A stretch of 33,215 nt of DNA from Akkermansia muciniphila (GTDB lineage: Bacteria > Verrucomicrobiota > Verrucomicrobiia > Verrucomicrobiales > Verrucomicrobiaceae): the NCBI GenBank assembly GCA_945882215.1, contig CAMCWM010000041.1:1-33215 (forward strand). The letters run 5' to 3'. The stretch's first letter is position 1. Every line of letters begins with the position of its first letter. Shown piece after piece: positions 1 through 8,764 of this stretch. Position numbers and translations under genes: made by a program. Below the pieces are notes generated by a model. It made no database searches, was not told the origin of the DNA, and saw only the letters and a program-made list of their open reading frames with translations.

Positions 1-174
1 AGCAGCGGCAACGACTTCAGGAGTTTCGGTTTCCGCAGGCTTCTTCTTCGCGGTCTTGCGTGCCACTTTGGTCGCAGGCTTTTTCACAGCGACTTTTTTG
101 GCGACGGCTTTCTTGGCCGGTGCTTTGCGCTTGGGCTTGGTTTCTTCGACCTCGGTGATGAGTTCTTCGGGCAT
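1..174 (-). CDS. Partial protein with Lys/Ala/Pro-rich basic N-terminus
   Basis: Only the first 58 codons are in the window; the gene runs off the left edge. It starts with ATG at 174 and reads MPEELITEVEETKPKR, followed by a long run of Lys, Ala, Pro and Val (PAKKAVAKK, VKKPATK, KTAKKKP). It begins 14 bp downstream of the yebC stop on the same strand, so the two may be co-transcribed. Basic tails of this kind occur at the ends of nucleic-acid-binding proteins, for example histone H1-like proteins or extended N-termini of factors such as Rho, but no folded domain is visible here. I do not recognise the product. Confidence 0.6.
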   Translation of the reverse strand, partial: MPEELITEVEETKPKRKAPAKKAVAKKVAVKKPATKVARKTAKKKPAETETPEVVAAA

Positions 175-188
175 AAATGGAAAGGGGA

Positions 189-938
189 TTAGTCGAGCTG
201 GTCAGCGATGGCGTCGTCGATTTCGAAATTGGCGTGGATGTTTTGCGAATCGTCGTAGTCGTCGAGGAGGTCGTAGAGGCGGATCAGGGACTTGGCGGTG
301 TCCACATCGTTGATGGTGACGGTGGTCTGTGGCTGGTAGATGAGGTTTTGCGCGCGGGATGCGAGCCCCTTCTCACGCAGGATGCCGTTGACCTGAAAGA
401 GCTGGTCGGTGGCGGTATAGACGACCCAGTCGTCTCCATCCTCCTGGATGTCCTCCGCGCCAGCATCGAGGGCGATCTCCATGATCTGATCCTCCGTGGC
501 GGCGGCTTTGTCGAGGCGGATCTCACCCCGGCGCTGGAACATGTAGGCCACGCTGCCGCTGTCGGCGAAGGTGCCGTTGTTTTTGGAAAGGAGGACGCGT
601 ATGTCGTTGGCGCTGCGGTTACGGTTGTCGGTGACGATCTCGATCATCATGGCGACGCCGCCGGGGGCGTAGGCCTCATAAAGGATTTCTTCGAGTTGGG
701 CTCCCGCAAGTTCACCGGTGCCCTTTTTGATGGCGCGGTCGATGTTGTCGTTGGGTACGTTGGCAGAGCGCGCGGCGAGGATGGCGCTGCGCAGACGCGC
801 ATTGGTGTCAGGACTGCCGCCGCCGTGCTTGGCGGCGAGGGTGATTTCCTTCGCGAGCTTGCTGAAGGCATTGCCACGCTTGGCATCGGTGATGGCTTTG
901 CCACGCTTGATCTTGGACCATTTATTGTGGCCAGCCAT
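189..938 (-). CDS. yebC: YebC/PmpR (TACO1) family protein
   Basis: This 249-aa protein has the usual family length. It begins MAGHNKWSKIKRGKAITDAK, a near-perfect match to the family's N-terminal signature, and also carries the conserved EAYAPGG and TDNRNR segments near residues 88-107 and an acidic C-terminus (DDYDDSQNIHANFE). YebC proteins are cytoplasmic. They were long annotated as transcriptional regulators, and members of the family (TACO1, YebC) are now linked to translation of difficult, for example proline-rich, sequences. The ATG at 938 is fixed by the signature. No Shine-Dalgarno sequence is seen upstream. It probably shares a transcript with the partial gene at 1-174. Confidence 0.96.
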   Translation of the reverse strand: MAGHNKWSKIKRGKAITDAKRGNAFSKLAKEITLAAKHGGGSPDTNARLRSAILAARSANVPNDNIDRAIKKGTGELAGAQLEEILYEAYAPGGVAMMIEIVTDNRNRSANDIRVLLSKNNGTFADSGSVAYMFQRRGEIRLDKAAATEDQIMEIALDAGAEDIQEDGDDWVVYTATDQLFQVNGILREKGLASRAQNLIYQPQTTVTINDVDTAKSLIRLYDLLDDYDDSQNIHANFEIDDAIADQLD

Positions 939-1260
939 GATAAGGAGCGATGTCGGTTAGGGCAACGTGCGGCGCTGCCAGGACGGCGGCCATTCGTGCG
1001 GGGGATTGGAATTGTGGGTGTGGAAGCGGCCTTGCCGCGGTGTGTTCCGGGAGGAATGACGGCCACGCAACGAGTGCGGAGTCGCGTTTCATCAGCACGA
1101 GGGCCGGGGAAACTTCGGCAAGCCTGCCGGGAACAACACCAAGTGTTCACCAGATTGAGAGAACCTGGAACGGAGAAGAGTGTGCGGGAGAGCAGGCGGT
1201 CTTGCAAGATGTTTTTCATCCCATGCCTCAAGAATCAGCCCGTCAGGGCGTATTCGGAGT
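939..1260. other. Divergent intergenic region between yebC and the PSD1-type gene
   Basis: About 320 bp separate the start of yebC (minus strand) from the likely start of the PSD1-type gene (plus strand). Promoters for both genes should lie here, but I see no convincing -35/-10 pair, terminator, RNA gene or repeat. An upstream in-frame GTG at 1180, preceded by GGAGAA, could extend the plus-strand gene into this region. The peptide it would add does not resemble the family. Confidence 0.5.
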
Positions 1261-3357
1261 GTGGTTTCACGCTTCACAGCTTGCTTTTGTCTGCCCGCCA
1301 TGGCGCTGGCTGTCGCACCTCCAGCGGAAACTCTGTGGTCGTTGCAACCCTTCGCGATGCAGACCGTGCCCGCTGTGAAGCAACACGACTGGCCGCGCTC
1401 GCGCGTGGATCATTTCATCCTGGCGCGTTTAGAAAAAGAAAACCTCGCACCGAACGATGATGCGGAGCCGCTTGCCCTGCTGCGGCGCGTGTACTTTGAT
1501 TTGATCGGCCTGCCGCCCTCACTGGAAGAGATCGAGGGCTTTGAGATGTCAAAGTTCGCCGGCGTGGTCGATCAACTGCTCGCATCACCGGAGTTTGGCG
1601 CGCGCTGGGGGCGGCACTGGCTGGATGTGGCGCGCTATGCGGAGACGAGTGGAAACACGCGCAACATGGCCTACGTGCTGGCATGGCGTTATCGGAACTA
1701 TGTGGTGCGTGCGTTGAATCGCGACACGCCGTTTGATGAATTCATCCGCGAGCAGATCGCGGGCGATCTGCTGCCAGCGGCGAGTGATCCTGCGCGGCGG
1801 GATGATCAATTGCTGGCAACGGGCTTTCTGAATGTCGGTGTAAAGTCGCTCGGCGAGCAGGACAAGGATCTCTACGACATGAATGTGGCCGATGATCAGA
1901 TCGACGCGACCTGTCATGCGTTTCTGGCCTTGAGCGCAAATTGCGCGCGCTGTCACGACCACAAGTTCGACCCCATCCCAACTGCCGACTATCACGCGCT
2001 GGCGGGAATCTTTCGCAGCACGCAGAACCTTTCAGGCGTGCAGACCAACAACGTGCTCAAGGAGGCGGAGGCGATGCCGCTGGGTAAAGACGGCATGCAG
2101 CGTCTTACGGCGTTGAAGCAGCACGAAAAGGACATCGCCGACATGCAGAAGGACTATGTGGAAGTGGCGAAGAAGCGCAGCACGGTGCGTGAGGAGCTGA
2201 TCAAAGCCGGCATTGATCCCGCCAAGAAGCCAGCGGCGATGCCGAAGGAGATGGCGGAGAAAATGGCCACGCTCGGCGTGCTCGAACAAGACGTGGCCGC
2301 ATGGCAGAAGAAGCTCGCGGAGAAACAAAAAAGCGCGCCCATGCCGCCACCGCTCGGCATGTCCGTGCGTGATGGTGAAACGCCCATCGACTGCCCCGTG
2401 TTCGACAAAGGTGAGATCAAGAAGCCGCTCGCGCCTGTGAAGCGCGGTGCTTTGTCGGCCATTCCGGTCAAGCTGGCTCCCATCGGCCCAAAAGAGAGCG
2501 GGCGGCGTCAACTCGCTGACTGGATCGCGAGTCCGCAGAATCCGCTGACGGCTCGGGTGATCGTGAACCGCGTGTGGTTGCATGTGTTTGGCCGTGGATT
2601 GGTTGATTCACCCGATGATTTTGGCAAAATGGGCATGAAGCCCTCGCATCCTGAGTTGCTGGATGATCTGGCGGCGAGGTTTGTGAAGGAGGGATGGTCG
2701 ATCAAGGCGCTGGTTCGTGAACTGGTGCTCTCAAGAACCTACCAGATGAGTTCCAGCACACGATCCGATGCGGCGCTGGCCCAAGATCCGTCGAATCTTC
2801 TGCTCTGGCGGGCGAATCGAAAGCGCCTCGAAGCCGAGCCGCTGCGCGATGCGATTCTTTATCTTGGCGGCACGTTGGATCTGACGCCGCGTGAAGGATC
2901 GCCGATTGCTGACAAGGCGCAGGCAATCACGCCGCAGGGACGCGAGGTGGGACGGAAGCATTTCCTCAACGACCTCAAGGACGACACCACACACCGCAGC
3001 ATCTACCTGCCCATCGTGCGAGGAGCGCAGTTGCCGATGATGCAGTGCTTTAACGCGGCCGATCCCGGCCTCGTCATTGGCGCTCGTTCCGCCAGCATCA
3101 CGCCAGTGCAGTCCTTGCTGCTGATGAACAGCGATCTGGCGATGGAGCAGGCGCTAGGTTTCGCGAAACGAGTCACAGGACGGAGCTTGGAGGAGAAGAT
3201 CACCTGCGCGTGGAAGATGGCCTGCTGCCGCGAACCAACGGCACAGGAGATCCAGATGCTGCGTGGTTTCATCCTGGTCTCTGGAGACAATGCCGAGGGC
3301 TGGACACAACTATGCCATGCTGTGATGCAAAGCGGAGAGTTCCAAACCGTTTACTGA
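1261..3357 (+). CDS. Secreted DUF1549/DUF1553 (PSCyt2-PSD1) protein
   Basis: The predicted protein has 698 aa. From a GTG at 1261 it begins with a plausible signal peptide: MVSR, a hydrophobic stretch FTACFCLPAMALAVA, then PPAE. The DUF1549 (PSCyt2) domain spans about residues 45-255 and includes the family sequences RRVYFDLIGLPPS, RWGRHWLDVARYAE and ANCARCHDHKFDPIP. The last holds a CxxCH haem-type motif at residues 228-232. A charged, probably coiled segment follows (about 270-370), then DUF1553 (PSD1) from about 414, with NPLTARVIVNRVWLHVFGRG. The N-terminal cytochrome domain PSCyt1, present in many relatives, is absent. The DUF1501 gene starts 7 bp downstream, the usual partner in Planctomycetes and Verrucomicrobia. 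The biochemical role is not established. Start alternatives are GTG 1180 and ATG 1300. Confidence 0.88.
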   Translation: MVSRFTACFCLPAMALAVAPPAETLWSLQPFAMQTVPAVKQHDWPRSRVDHFILARLEKENLAPNDDAEPLALLRRVYFDLIGLPPSLEEIEGFEMSKFAGVVDQLLASPEFGARWGRHWLDVARYAETSGNTRNMAYVLAWRYRNYVVRALNRDTPFDEFIREQIAGDLLPAASDPARRDDQLLATGFLNVGVKSLGEQDKDLYDMNVADDQIDATCHAFLALSANCARCHDHKFDPIPTADYHALAGIFRSTQNLSGVQTNNVLKEAEAMPLGKDGMQRLTALKQHEKDIADMQKDYVEVAKKRSTVREELIKAGIDPAKKPAAMPKEMAEKMATLGVLEQDVAAWQKKLAEKQKSAPMPPPLGMSVRDGETPIDCPVFDKGEIKKPLAPVKRGALSAIPVKLAPIGPKESGRRQLADWIASPQNPLTARVIVNRVWLHVFGRGLVDSPDDFGKMGMKPSHPELLDDLAARFVKEGWSIKALVRELVLSRTYQMSSSTRSDAALAQDPSNLLLWRANRKRLEAEPLRDAILYLGGTLDLTPREGSPIADKAQAITPQGREVGRKHFLNDLKDDTTHRSIYLPIVRGAQLPMMQCFNAADPGLVIGARSASITPVQSLLLMNSDLAMEQALGFAKRVTGRSLEEKITCAWKMACCREPTAQEIQMLRGFILVSGDNAEGWTQLCHAVMQSGEFQTVY

Positions 3358-3364
3358 AGCGCTG

Positions 3365-4762
3365 ATGCACACCGAACTCACCCGCCGTCATCTTCTGAGC
3401 GCTTCGAGCGCTGGTTTTGGCATGCTGGCGATGAAAGGCTTGTTCGGCAGCAACGCGCAGGCCGCAATGGTGAATCCTTTGGTGCCGACGCAGACACATT
3501 TTCCGGCGCGGGCGAAGCGGGTGATTTTTTTGTTCATGCAGGGCGGGCCGTCGCAGGTGGACACGTTTGATTTCAAGCCGGCGCTGACGAAGCAGCACGG
3601 CAAGCCGGTGGCGAAGGACAGTCCGACGGTGTTTTACCAGTCGCCGTGGGAGTTCAAGCCACGCGGGCAGAGCGGGATGCTGGTTTCGGACCTGCTGCCG
3701 AACATCGCGCGTCATGCGGATGATCTGTGCGTGATCAATTCGATGCACACGGACCACAATGCCCATCCGCAGGCCATTTTGCAGATGAACACGGGCAGTT
3801 TCGCGTTCACACGGCCGAGTGTCGGCGCGTGGTGCGTGTATGGCCTGGGCACGGAGAATCAAAACCTGCCGGGTTTCGTGACGATCAATCCTGCGTTCTC
3901 CGGTGGTGGGCCGGTGAAGTATGGCAGCGCGTTCTTGCCGTCGGTGTGCGCGGGAACGCCGGTCGGACAGGGTGGTGGAGCAAGCGCGACGGCACCGGAG
4001 ACACCGCTGAAGGACATCCAGCTTCCGTTCATGAAGAACTCGCGCATGGATGTGGCGACGCAGCGGCGGCAGCTTGATCTGGTGCAGGCGTTGAACCGGC
4101 AGAAACTGGCGCAGGATGGCAGCAATGAGGCGCTGGAGGGCTTGATCACTTCGGCTGAACTGGCCTTCAACATGCAGCGCGAGATGCCCGAGGTGATGAA
4201 CCTCAACCAGGAGAGTGTGGCGACGCAGGAGATGTATGGAATCGGCGATGGAAAGCCGACGGATCAGATTGGACGCGCGTGCTTGATGGCACGGCGCTTT
4301 TGCGAGGCGGGGGTGAGGTTCATTCAGGTGAACCACGAGTTCTGGGACGATCACACGGACATTTTCAAAGGCCATCCGCAGCACGCGCTGGAGACGGACC
4401 AGCCGGTGGGGGCATTGCTGACGGATTTGAAGCAACGCGGGCTGCTGGAGGACACGCTGGTGCTCTGGGGCGGTGAGTTTGGCCGTCCGCCGCTGCTAAA
4501 CAAAAACAAGGGACGCGATCACAACAACGTGGGCTTCACGATGTGGATGGCGGGTGGTGGGGTGAAGCCGGGCATCCGGTTTGGCAGCACGGACGAGACG
4601 GGCGCGAAGGCGGAGCAGGACAAGGTGCATCTGCATGATCTGCACGCGACGATGCTTCATCTGCTGGGGCTGAGTCACGAAAAACTCACTTATCGCTACG
4701 CGGGCCGCGATTTCCGCCTCACGGATGTGTTTGGTGAGGTGAAGCGCGGATTGATCGCCTAG
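3365..4762 (+). CDS. Tat-exported DUF1501 protein
   Basis: This 465-aa protein starts with a twin-arginine signal, TRRHLLSASS, followed by a hydrophobic segment and an NAQAA cleavage region near residue 33. It then shows the DUF1501 hallmarks: FLFMQGGPSQVDTFD (about 56-69), INSMHTDHNAHPQA (about 124-137), LWGGEFGRPP and a nearby GRDHN, ending YAGRDFRLTDVFG. The family is related to the alkaline-phosphatase/sulfatase fold and is typically encoded next to PSD1 proteins, as here (7-bp gap), suggesting a joint envelope function. That function is not experimentally defined. The stop codon lies in the palindrome CTAG at 4759-4762, shared with the convergent TPR gene, so there is no room for a terminator between them. 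Confidence 0.93.
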   Translation: MHTELTRRHLLSASSAGFGMLAMKGLFGSNAQAAMVNPLVPTQTHFPARAKRVIFLFMQGGPSQVDTFDFKPALTKQHGKPVAKDSPTVFYQSPWEFKPRGQSGMLVSDLLPNIARHADDLCVINSMHTDHNAHPQAILQMNTGSFAFTRPSVGAWCVYGLGTENQNLPGFVTINPAFSGGGPVKYGSAFLPSVCAGTPVGQGGGASATAPETPLKDIQLPFMKNSRMDVATQRRQLDLVQALNRQKLAQDGSNEALEGLITSAELAFNMQREMPEVMNLNQESVATQEMYGIGDGKPTDQIGRACLMARRFCEAGVRFIQVNHEFWDDHTDIFKGHPQHALETDQPVGALLTDLKQRGLLEDTLVLWGGEFGRPPLLNKNKGRDHNNVGFTMWMAGGGVKPGIRFGSTDETGAKAEQDKVHLHDLHATMLHLLGLSHEKLTYRYAGRDFRLTDVFGEVKRGLIA

Positions 4763-7374
4763 CGCGAGCTTTTCTTGGAGCTCTTCGTGGCGGGCTTGTC
4801 TGCCGGAGCCGGCTTCTCCTCGATCTTGTCGTCAAGCTTCAGCACTTTCGGTGGCGTGGGAGCAGGGCCATCCCAGAGGAAATGTTCGAGGCGGATCTTG
4901 GTGGCGCGTTCACGTGCTTCAGTGGCACGATCCCCCGGCCGCTGGGCGACCTGTTCCGCGAGCCGTGCCGCCGCCTCCCACTGGCGCGAGGCTTCGAGGA
5001 GATCGACGCCGAAGAAGCCTGCCTTGGAAAACCAGACATAGTCCGCCGGACTCGCAGGAGGTGTCATGTCCGCGGCGCGCAGCACGTTGTAGCAGGCTTC
5101 GAGCGCCTCGGTGTCACGGCTGGCATCGTGATGCGCCGAGGCGAGCGTGAATCCGGCGCGGGCCTTCCACATGAAGGGCAGGGAATGGTCGGCGAGAAAT
5201 TCATCAAGCAGATCTGCGGCGGCATCGAGGCTCACGGGCTCGGTTTTGCCGAGCAGCAGCAGCACCTCCGCCTTCTCGCAGATCGTCATGCGCCGTTGCT
5301 CGGGATCGAGGGATTTCATGGCCAGCACCTTGTCCAAGGCCGCGAGTGCCGGCGCGTGGTTGCCCTGAAGGCGTTCGGACAAGGCCTGCTGCCGGCGTGC
5401 GGCCACGGCGAGCGGTCCGCTCTTTTGCGCGAGTTCCTCCCAGATCGCGAGAGCGCGGGCGCGGCCTTCCACACTCATCACCGAGGATGCGGACATGGCG
5501 GCGACGTAAAGCGCGGTCTCCGCGTGCGGCGTGTCTGGGTAATCACGTGCGATGATCTCGAACTCAGTGCGCGCGTTGGCAAAATCTTCGAGCCGGTAAT
5601 GGGCGCTGGCGATTTTCATGCGGACCTCCGGCAGAAGCATGCTCTGGGGCCAGGCCTTGGTGAAAGCGGCACCTTCGGTGACGAGGGTTTTCAAATCTCC
5701 CGCCGCATCCCGCAGCCAAAGGCGTGTGTAATCCAGACGCTGCCGCTGGGCTGGCGTGAGTTCGGCCGCTGTGGCGCTGTCGAGTGTCGTCTGCGCGTCC
5801 TGAATGCGCGGCGGCACGGACTGGAGCATCCATTCAGTCAGGGCGATGCAGGCATCGGCAAAGCGCGGATGACTTGGATGGGCGCGGATGAAAGCGCGCA
5901 ATGCCGGCTCCGCCTCGGACTTGCGTCCGGCGGCCAGGAACATGGCTTTTTCAAGCTCCAGTGTGGCGGCGGAGTCGGTGCTTTCCTTGCCAACCGCAGC
6001 GGCGTTTGACACGATCTCCAACTGCCCGAGCAAGCTCTGATAAAGCGTGAAATCACTGGCGAGGATGGCTGCCACGGCTGCATTAAACAGCGCACGGCGG
6101 CGCTCCGTGAGCGTGGTGGCGACATTGGCCGCATTTTGAAACAACTGCAGCGCCTGACGGTGCTCGCCACGCTGGAATAAAATGCTTCCGGCGGTGAAAT
6201 CGACTGAAGATGAGGCGGTGCTGAATTGTTTGCGCCATGCGTCGGCGAGCGCGAGCACGCGTGCATCGATGTGGTGATCCGCGTGGATTTTCATCGCCAG
6301 GCGCATCGCTTCACTGAGGCGTGGATGGCCTGGGTGCAGTTGAATCAGGGCTTCGAGAAGGCTGACGGCCTCGTCATCGCGTTTATCGGCGGCAAGCCAT
6401 TGTGCGGTGAGATAAATCGCGTGGCCTCGAAAATCAGCGGTTGCTCTGGCGAGTGCGGGAGGCGGATCGGGCTGCTGCTGCGCCGCGTTTCCGACGGAAA
6501 GCCAGCGCAGCATGGCTTCTGGCAGGGTGCGCGGCTGCTTGAGGCTCTGATGCGCGCTGTTGAGCAGGGCGAAGGCCTCCGGCCACAAACGGCTGTCTGC
6601 GGTGGCATCGAGAAATTTCAGCAGATGCTCCTGCGCCTGGGCGGCCTGTTTTTGCTGAAGCAAAGCCTCCGCCTGGAGCAGGATGGCCGCCTGGTGCAGG
6701 CGTTCACCGCCGCCGGTGGAGGCGAGGACAGATTGCAGGGCATCCTGGGCGGGAATGATCTGCCCGCTTTGCAGCAAGGCTCGCGCGCGCAGGTAATGCG
6801 CGGCTGCATCTCCAGCCCCTGCGGGAAGCGTGGTTTCCTCCCGTCCTACATTGATGGCGATCTCGGCTTGCAGCAGTTGCGCATGCTTGCGCAGCGCTTC
6901 ATCAGTGGCGGTCAGCAGCGGCGCGAGTTCGTCATGCGCGGCCGCATTTTCACCGAGCGTGGCCAGGATCTGCGCCAGCAGCAGCCGCGTGCGTGGCTGG
7001 CGTGGGGATGAGTCATCCTCAATCAAAACCTTGCGTGCCGCAGGCAGATCGCCGTTGAGGGCCAGGGCCTGTGCGCGCCAGAAGGATTCGTCATCGAGAT
7101 CATACGCCTCCGCCAGGGCCAGCACACGCGGCCCCTCCTCGGCACGTGTCCATGCCTCGGCGGCAAAGGTTGCGATCTGCCGGGTCTCGACGCGTGTCCA
7201 GCCTTTGCGCTTGAGCAGACGCTCCGCCTTCACGCCGGAGACCGCAGGGAGGCCGTCGGCCAGCGCCTGGCGGGCGGAAACATATTCAGGTGCCTCATCC
7301 AGCCCTGCCGCGAGGAGCGCTGTGGGAAGAGCGAGGAGGGTTGTGATGAAAAAAAGTCTGCGCGACCGGGGCAT
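4759..7374 (-). CDS. Large secreted TPR-repeat protein
   Basis: This 871-aa protein has a clear signal peptide: MPRSRR, a hydrophobic FFITTLLALPTALLA, then an AA|G cleavage region. The rest is almost entirely Ala/Leu-rich alpha-helical hairpins with TPR spacing. Examples are YRLEDFANARTEFEIIARDY, which is followed by PDTPHAETALYVAA, and DEAVSLLEALIQLHPGHPRL. It resembles YbgF/BamD-type periplasmic TPR proteins, though it is much longer. The C-terminus is a low-complexity tail rich in Lys, Pro and Ser. It presumably acts as a protein-interaction scaffold in the periplasm or outer membrane. It lies 49 bp downstream of the CBS gene on the same strand and may be the last gene of that run. No enzyme domain is seen. 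Confidence 0.85.
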   Translation of the reverse strand: MPRSRRLFFITTLLALPTALLAAGLDEAPEYVSARQALADGLPAVSGVKAERLLKRKGWTRVETRQIATFAAEAWTRAEEGPRVLALAEAYDLDDESFWRAQALALNGDLPAARKVLIEDDSSPRQPRTRLLLAQILATLGENAAAHDELAPLLTATDEALRKHAQLLQAEIAINVGREETTLPAGAGDAAAHYLRARALLQSGQIIPAQDALQSVLASTGGGERLHQAAILLQAEALLQQKQAAQAQEHLLKFLDATADSRLWPEAFALLNSAHQSLKQPRTLPEAMLRWLSVGNAAQQQPDPPPALARATADFRGHAIYLTAQWLAADKRDDEAVSLLEALIQLHPGHPRLSEAMRLAMKIHADHHIDARVLALADAWRKQFSTASSSVDFTAGSILFQRGEHRQALQLFQNAANVATTLTERRRALFNAAVAAILASDFTLYQSLLGQLEIVSNAAAVGKESTDSAATLELEKAMFLAAGRKSEAEPALRAFIRAHPSHPRFADACIALTEWMLQSVPPRIQDAQTTLDSATAAELTPAQRQRLDYTRLWLRDAAGDLKTLVTEGAAFTKAWPQSMLLPEVRMKIASAHYRLEDFANARTEFEIIARDYPDTPHAETALYVAAMSASSVMSVEGRARALAIWEELAQKSGPLAVAARRQQALSERLQGNHAPALAALDKVLAMKSLDPEQRRMTICEKAEVLLLLGKTEPVSLDAAADLLDEFLADHSLPFMWKARAGFTLASAHHDASRDTEALEACYNVLRAADMTPPASPADYVWFSKAGFFGVDLLEASRQWEAAARLAEQVAQRPGDRATEARERATKIRLEHFLWDGPAPTPPKVLKLDDKIEEKPAPADKPATKSSKKSSR

Positions 7375-7423
7375 GCGGCGCAGACTATCGCATCAATCGA
7401 CGCACGGCAAAGAACAATGCCGC

Positions 7424-7846
7424 TCAAAACTGCTCGACCAGATAGCGGATCAAATCGGTGGAGGTGACCATGCCGACGAGCTTGTTGCTGCCTGAAACGA
7501 TGGGCAGGGAGTGGAAGTCGCTCTTGGCGAGGATTTCGGCGGCTTCGCGAACCGTGCCGGTTTCGGGCAGCGTCACCGGGTCTTTTTTCATCACCTGCTC
7601 CAAGGTCAGCGTGTGGTCGAGCGTGGCATCGACCGCGCGCTCGTCCGTGTTGAAGGCATCGCCAAAGCTGACGCGCAGGATGTCGCTCCAGGCGATGATG
7701 CCGACGAGTTGATCCCCATTCACCACGGGGATGTGATGCACGCCATGCTCGCGAACGAGAGCGCGGACCTTGGAGATGGGGTCGCCGTGGTGGACGGTGA
7801 TCACGTTGCGGGACATGAGGTGGGAGATGGGATCGTTGCGCTTCAT
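7424..7846 (-). CDS. Two-CBS-domain protein
   Basis: This 140-aa protein consists only of a pair of CBS motifs. The first covers about residues 8-60 (MSRNVITVHHGDPISKVRAL, then HHIPVVNGDQLVGIIAWSDI). The second covers about 84-138 (MKKDPVTLPETGTVREAAEI, then HSLPIVSGSNKLVGMVTSTD). CBS pairs (Bateman modules) bind adenosyl ligands such as AMP, ATP or SAM and usually regulate a partner. Here no effector domain is attached, so it is a stand-alone sensor. It lies 81 bp downstream of the PP2C gene on the same strand, so it could belong to the same signalling transcript. The ligand cannot be told from the sequence. Confidence 0.93.
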   Translation of the reverse strand: MKRNDPISHLMSRNVITVHHGDPISKVRALVREHGVHHIPVVNGDQLVGIIAWSDILRVSFGDAFNTDERAVDATLDHTLTLEQVMKKDPVTLPETGTVREAAEILAKSDFHSLPIVSGSNKLVGMVTSTDLIRYLVEQF

Positions 7847-7927
7847 AGGTTGGTGATCAAACCATGCCGAGCCGTGAAAGCCGTGCTCTGCGGTGCTTGC
7901 GCATGCGTTGCCGGATGTTGCGTGGAC

Positions 7928-8764
7928 TCAGACCAGTTCTACTACCACCGCGCTGGCGTTGTCTCGACCGGATTCAGCCACGGCATACTCGACGAACCAC
8001 TGCGCGCGCGTTTTACCCTCTGGCGATTGATCTTCGGCGAGCATGTCGGCCAGACGGTGATCCCAGATGCCGTCGATGACGCCATCAGTGCAGAACAGGA
8101 AGCGGTCGCCGCTTTCGCAGCCGACAGAGCCGATCTGTGGGTCCAGGCTTTGGCGTCCCGCGCCGAGGACCTGCATGAGGATGCTTTTGCGTGGATGCTC
8201 GCGCGCCTGGCGCTCGTTGAGCTGGCCGTGGCGTTGCAGCCAGCCGACGTGGGAGTGGTCGTCGGTGAGCTGCTTCATTTTGCCACCTTTGGGAAGCCAG
8301 TAGATGCGGCTGTCGCCGATGTGGGCGAAGTGCAGCCAGCCGGGGGTGAACCAGCCGAGGCTCAGCGTCGCGCCCATGCCGCGGCATTCATCGTAGCAGC
8401 GGCCGAACTGGAGCAGTTCTTCGTGAATGCGGTGAAACAGCTCCTGCAGCACATCGCCATGACCGGCGGTGAGCTGTTGCGCGGATTGTTTGAAGCTCTT
8501 CGGCAGCAGCTTGGTGATTTTTTCAGCGGCGATCTTGCTGGCGAACTCGCCGGACTTTGCGCCGCCCATGCCATCGCTCACGGCGAAGACGAAGTCGCCG
8601 GTGTCGAGGCTGGACTCGCCGAATTTGCCCAGGTGGCGCAGCTCGCGGGCGTCGAAATTCAAGCAGAGGAAGGTGTCCTCGTTGTTCTGACGCACGCGCC
8701 CTGGGTGGGTCAGGCCGGACCAGCGGAGGTGGTTGGGTGGTTGGGGGGGGCTGGAGTCGCTCAT
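7928..8764 (-). CDS. PP2C-family serine/threonine protein phosphatase
   Basis: This 278-aa cytoplasmic protein consists of one PP2C catalytic domain. Its metal-binding and phosphate-binding motifs are complete: GRVRQNNED (22-30), AVSDGMGG (61-68), GATLSLGW (131-138), HIGDSRIYW (148-156), LTDDHS (166-171), FCTDGV (224-229) and GRDNASAVVVEL (266-277). The key aspartates are D64, D227 and D268. It should dephosphorylate Ser/Thr residues in a Mn/Mg-dependent way. Its start overlaps the stop of the small kinase-like gene by 4 bp (ATGA, 8761-8764), suggesting translational coupling and a writer/eraser pair. Codons 5-7 contain a run of eight C on the coding strand (8743-8750), a possible slippage site. 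Confidence 0.95.
   Translation of the reverse strand: MSDSSPPQPPNHLRWSGLTHPGRVRQNNEDTFLCLNFDARELRHLGKFGESSLDTGDFVFAVSDGMGGAKSGEFASKIAAEKITKLLPKSFKQSAQQLTAGHGDVLQELFHRIHEELLQFGRCYDECRGMGATLSLGWFTPGWLHFAHIGDSRIYWLPKGGKMKQLTDDHSHVGWLQRHGQLNERQAREHPRKSILMQVLGAGRQSLDPQIGSVGCESGDRFLFCTDGVIDGIWDHRLADMLAEDQSPEGKTRAQWFVEYAVAESGRDNASAVVVELV

Noticed and set aside
177..1460. 427-codon plus-strand frame across yebC
   Set aside because: It is antisense to the unmistakable yebC gene, has repetitive Val/Gly/Asp composition, and matches no family. It arises from GC-rich codon use.
3269..4435. 388-codon minus-strand frame across the PSD1/DUF1501 genes
   Set aside because: Arg/His/Leu-rich shadow of the DUF1501 coding strand with no recognisable domain.
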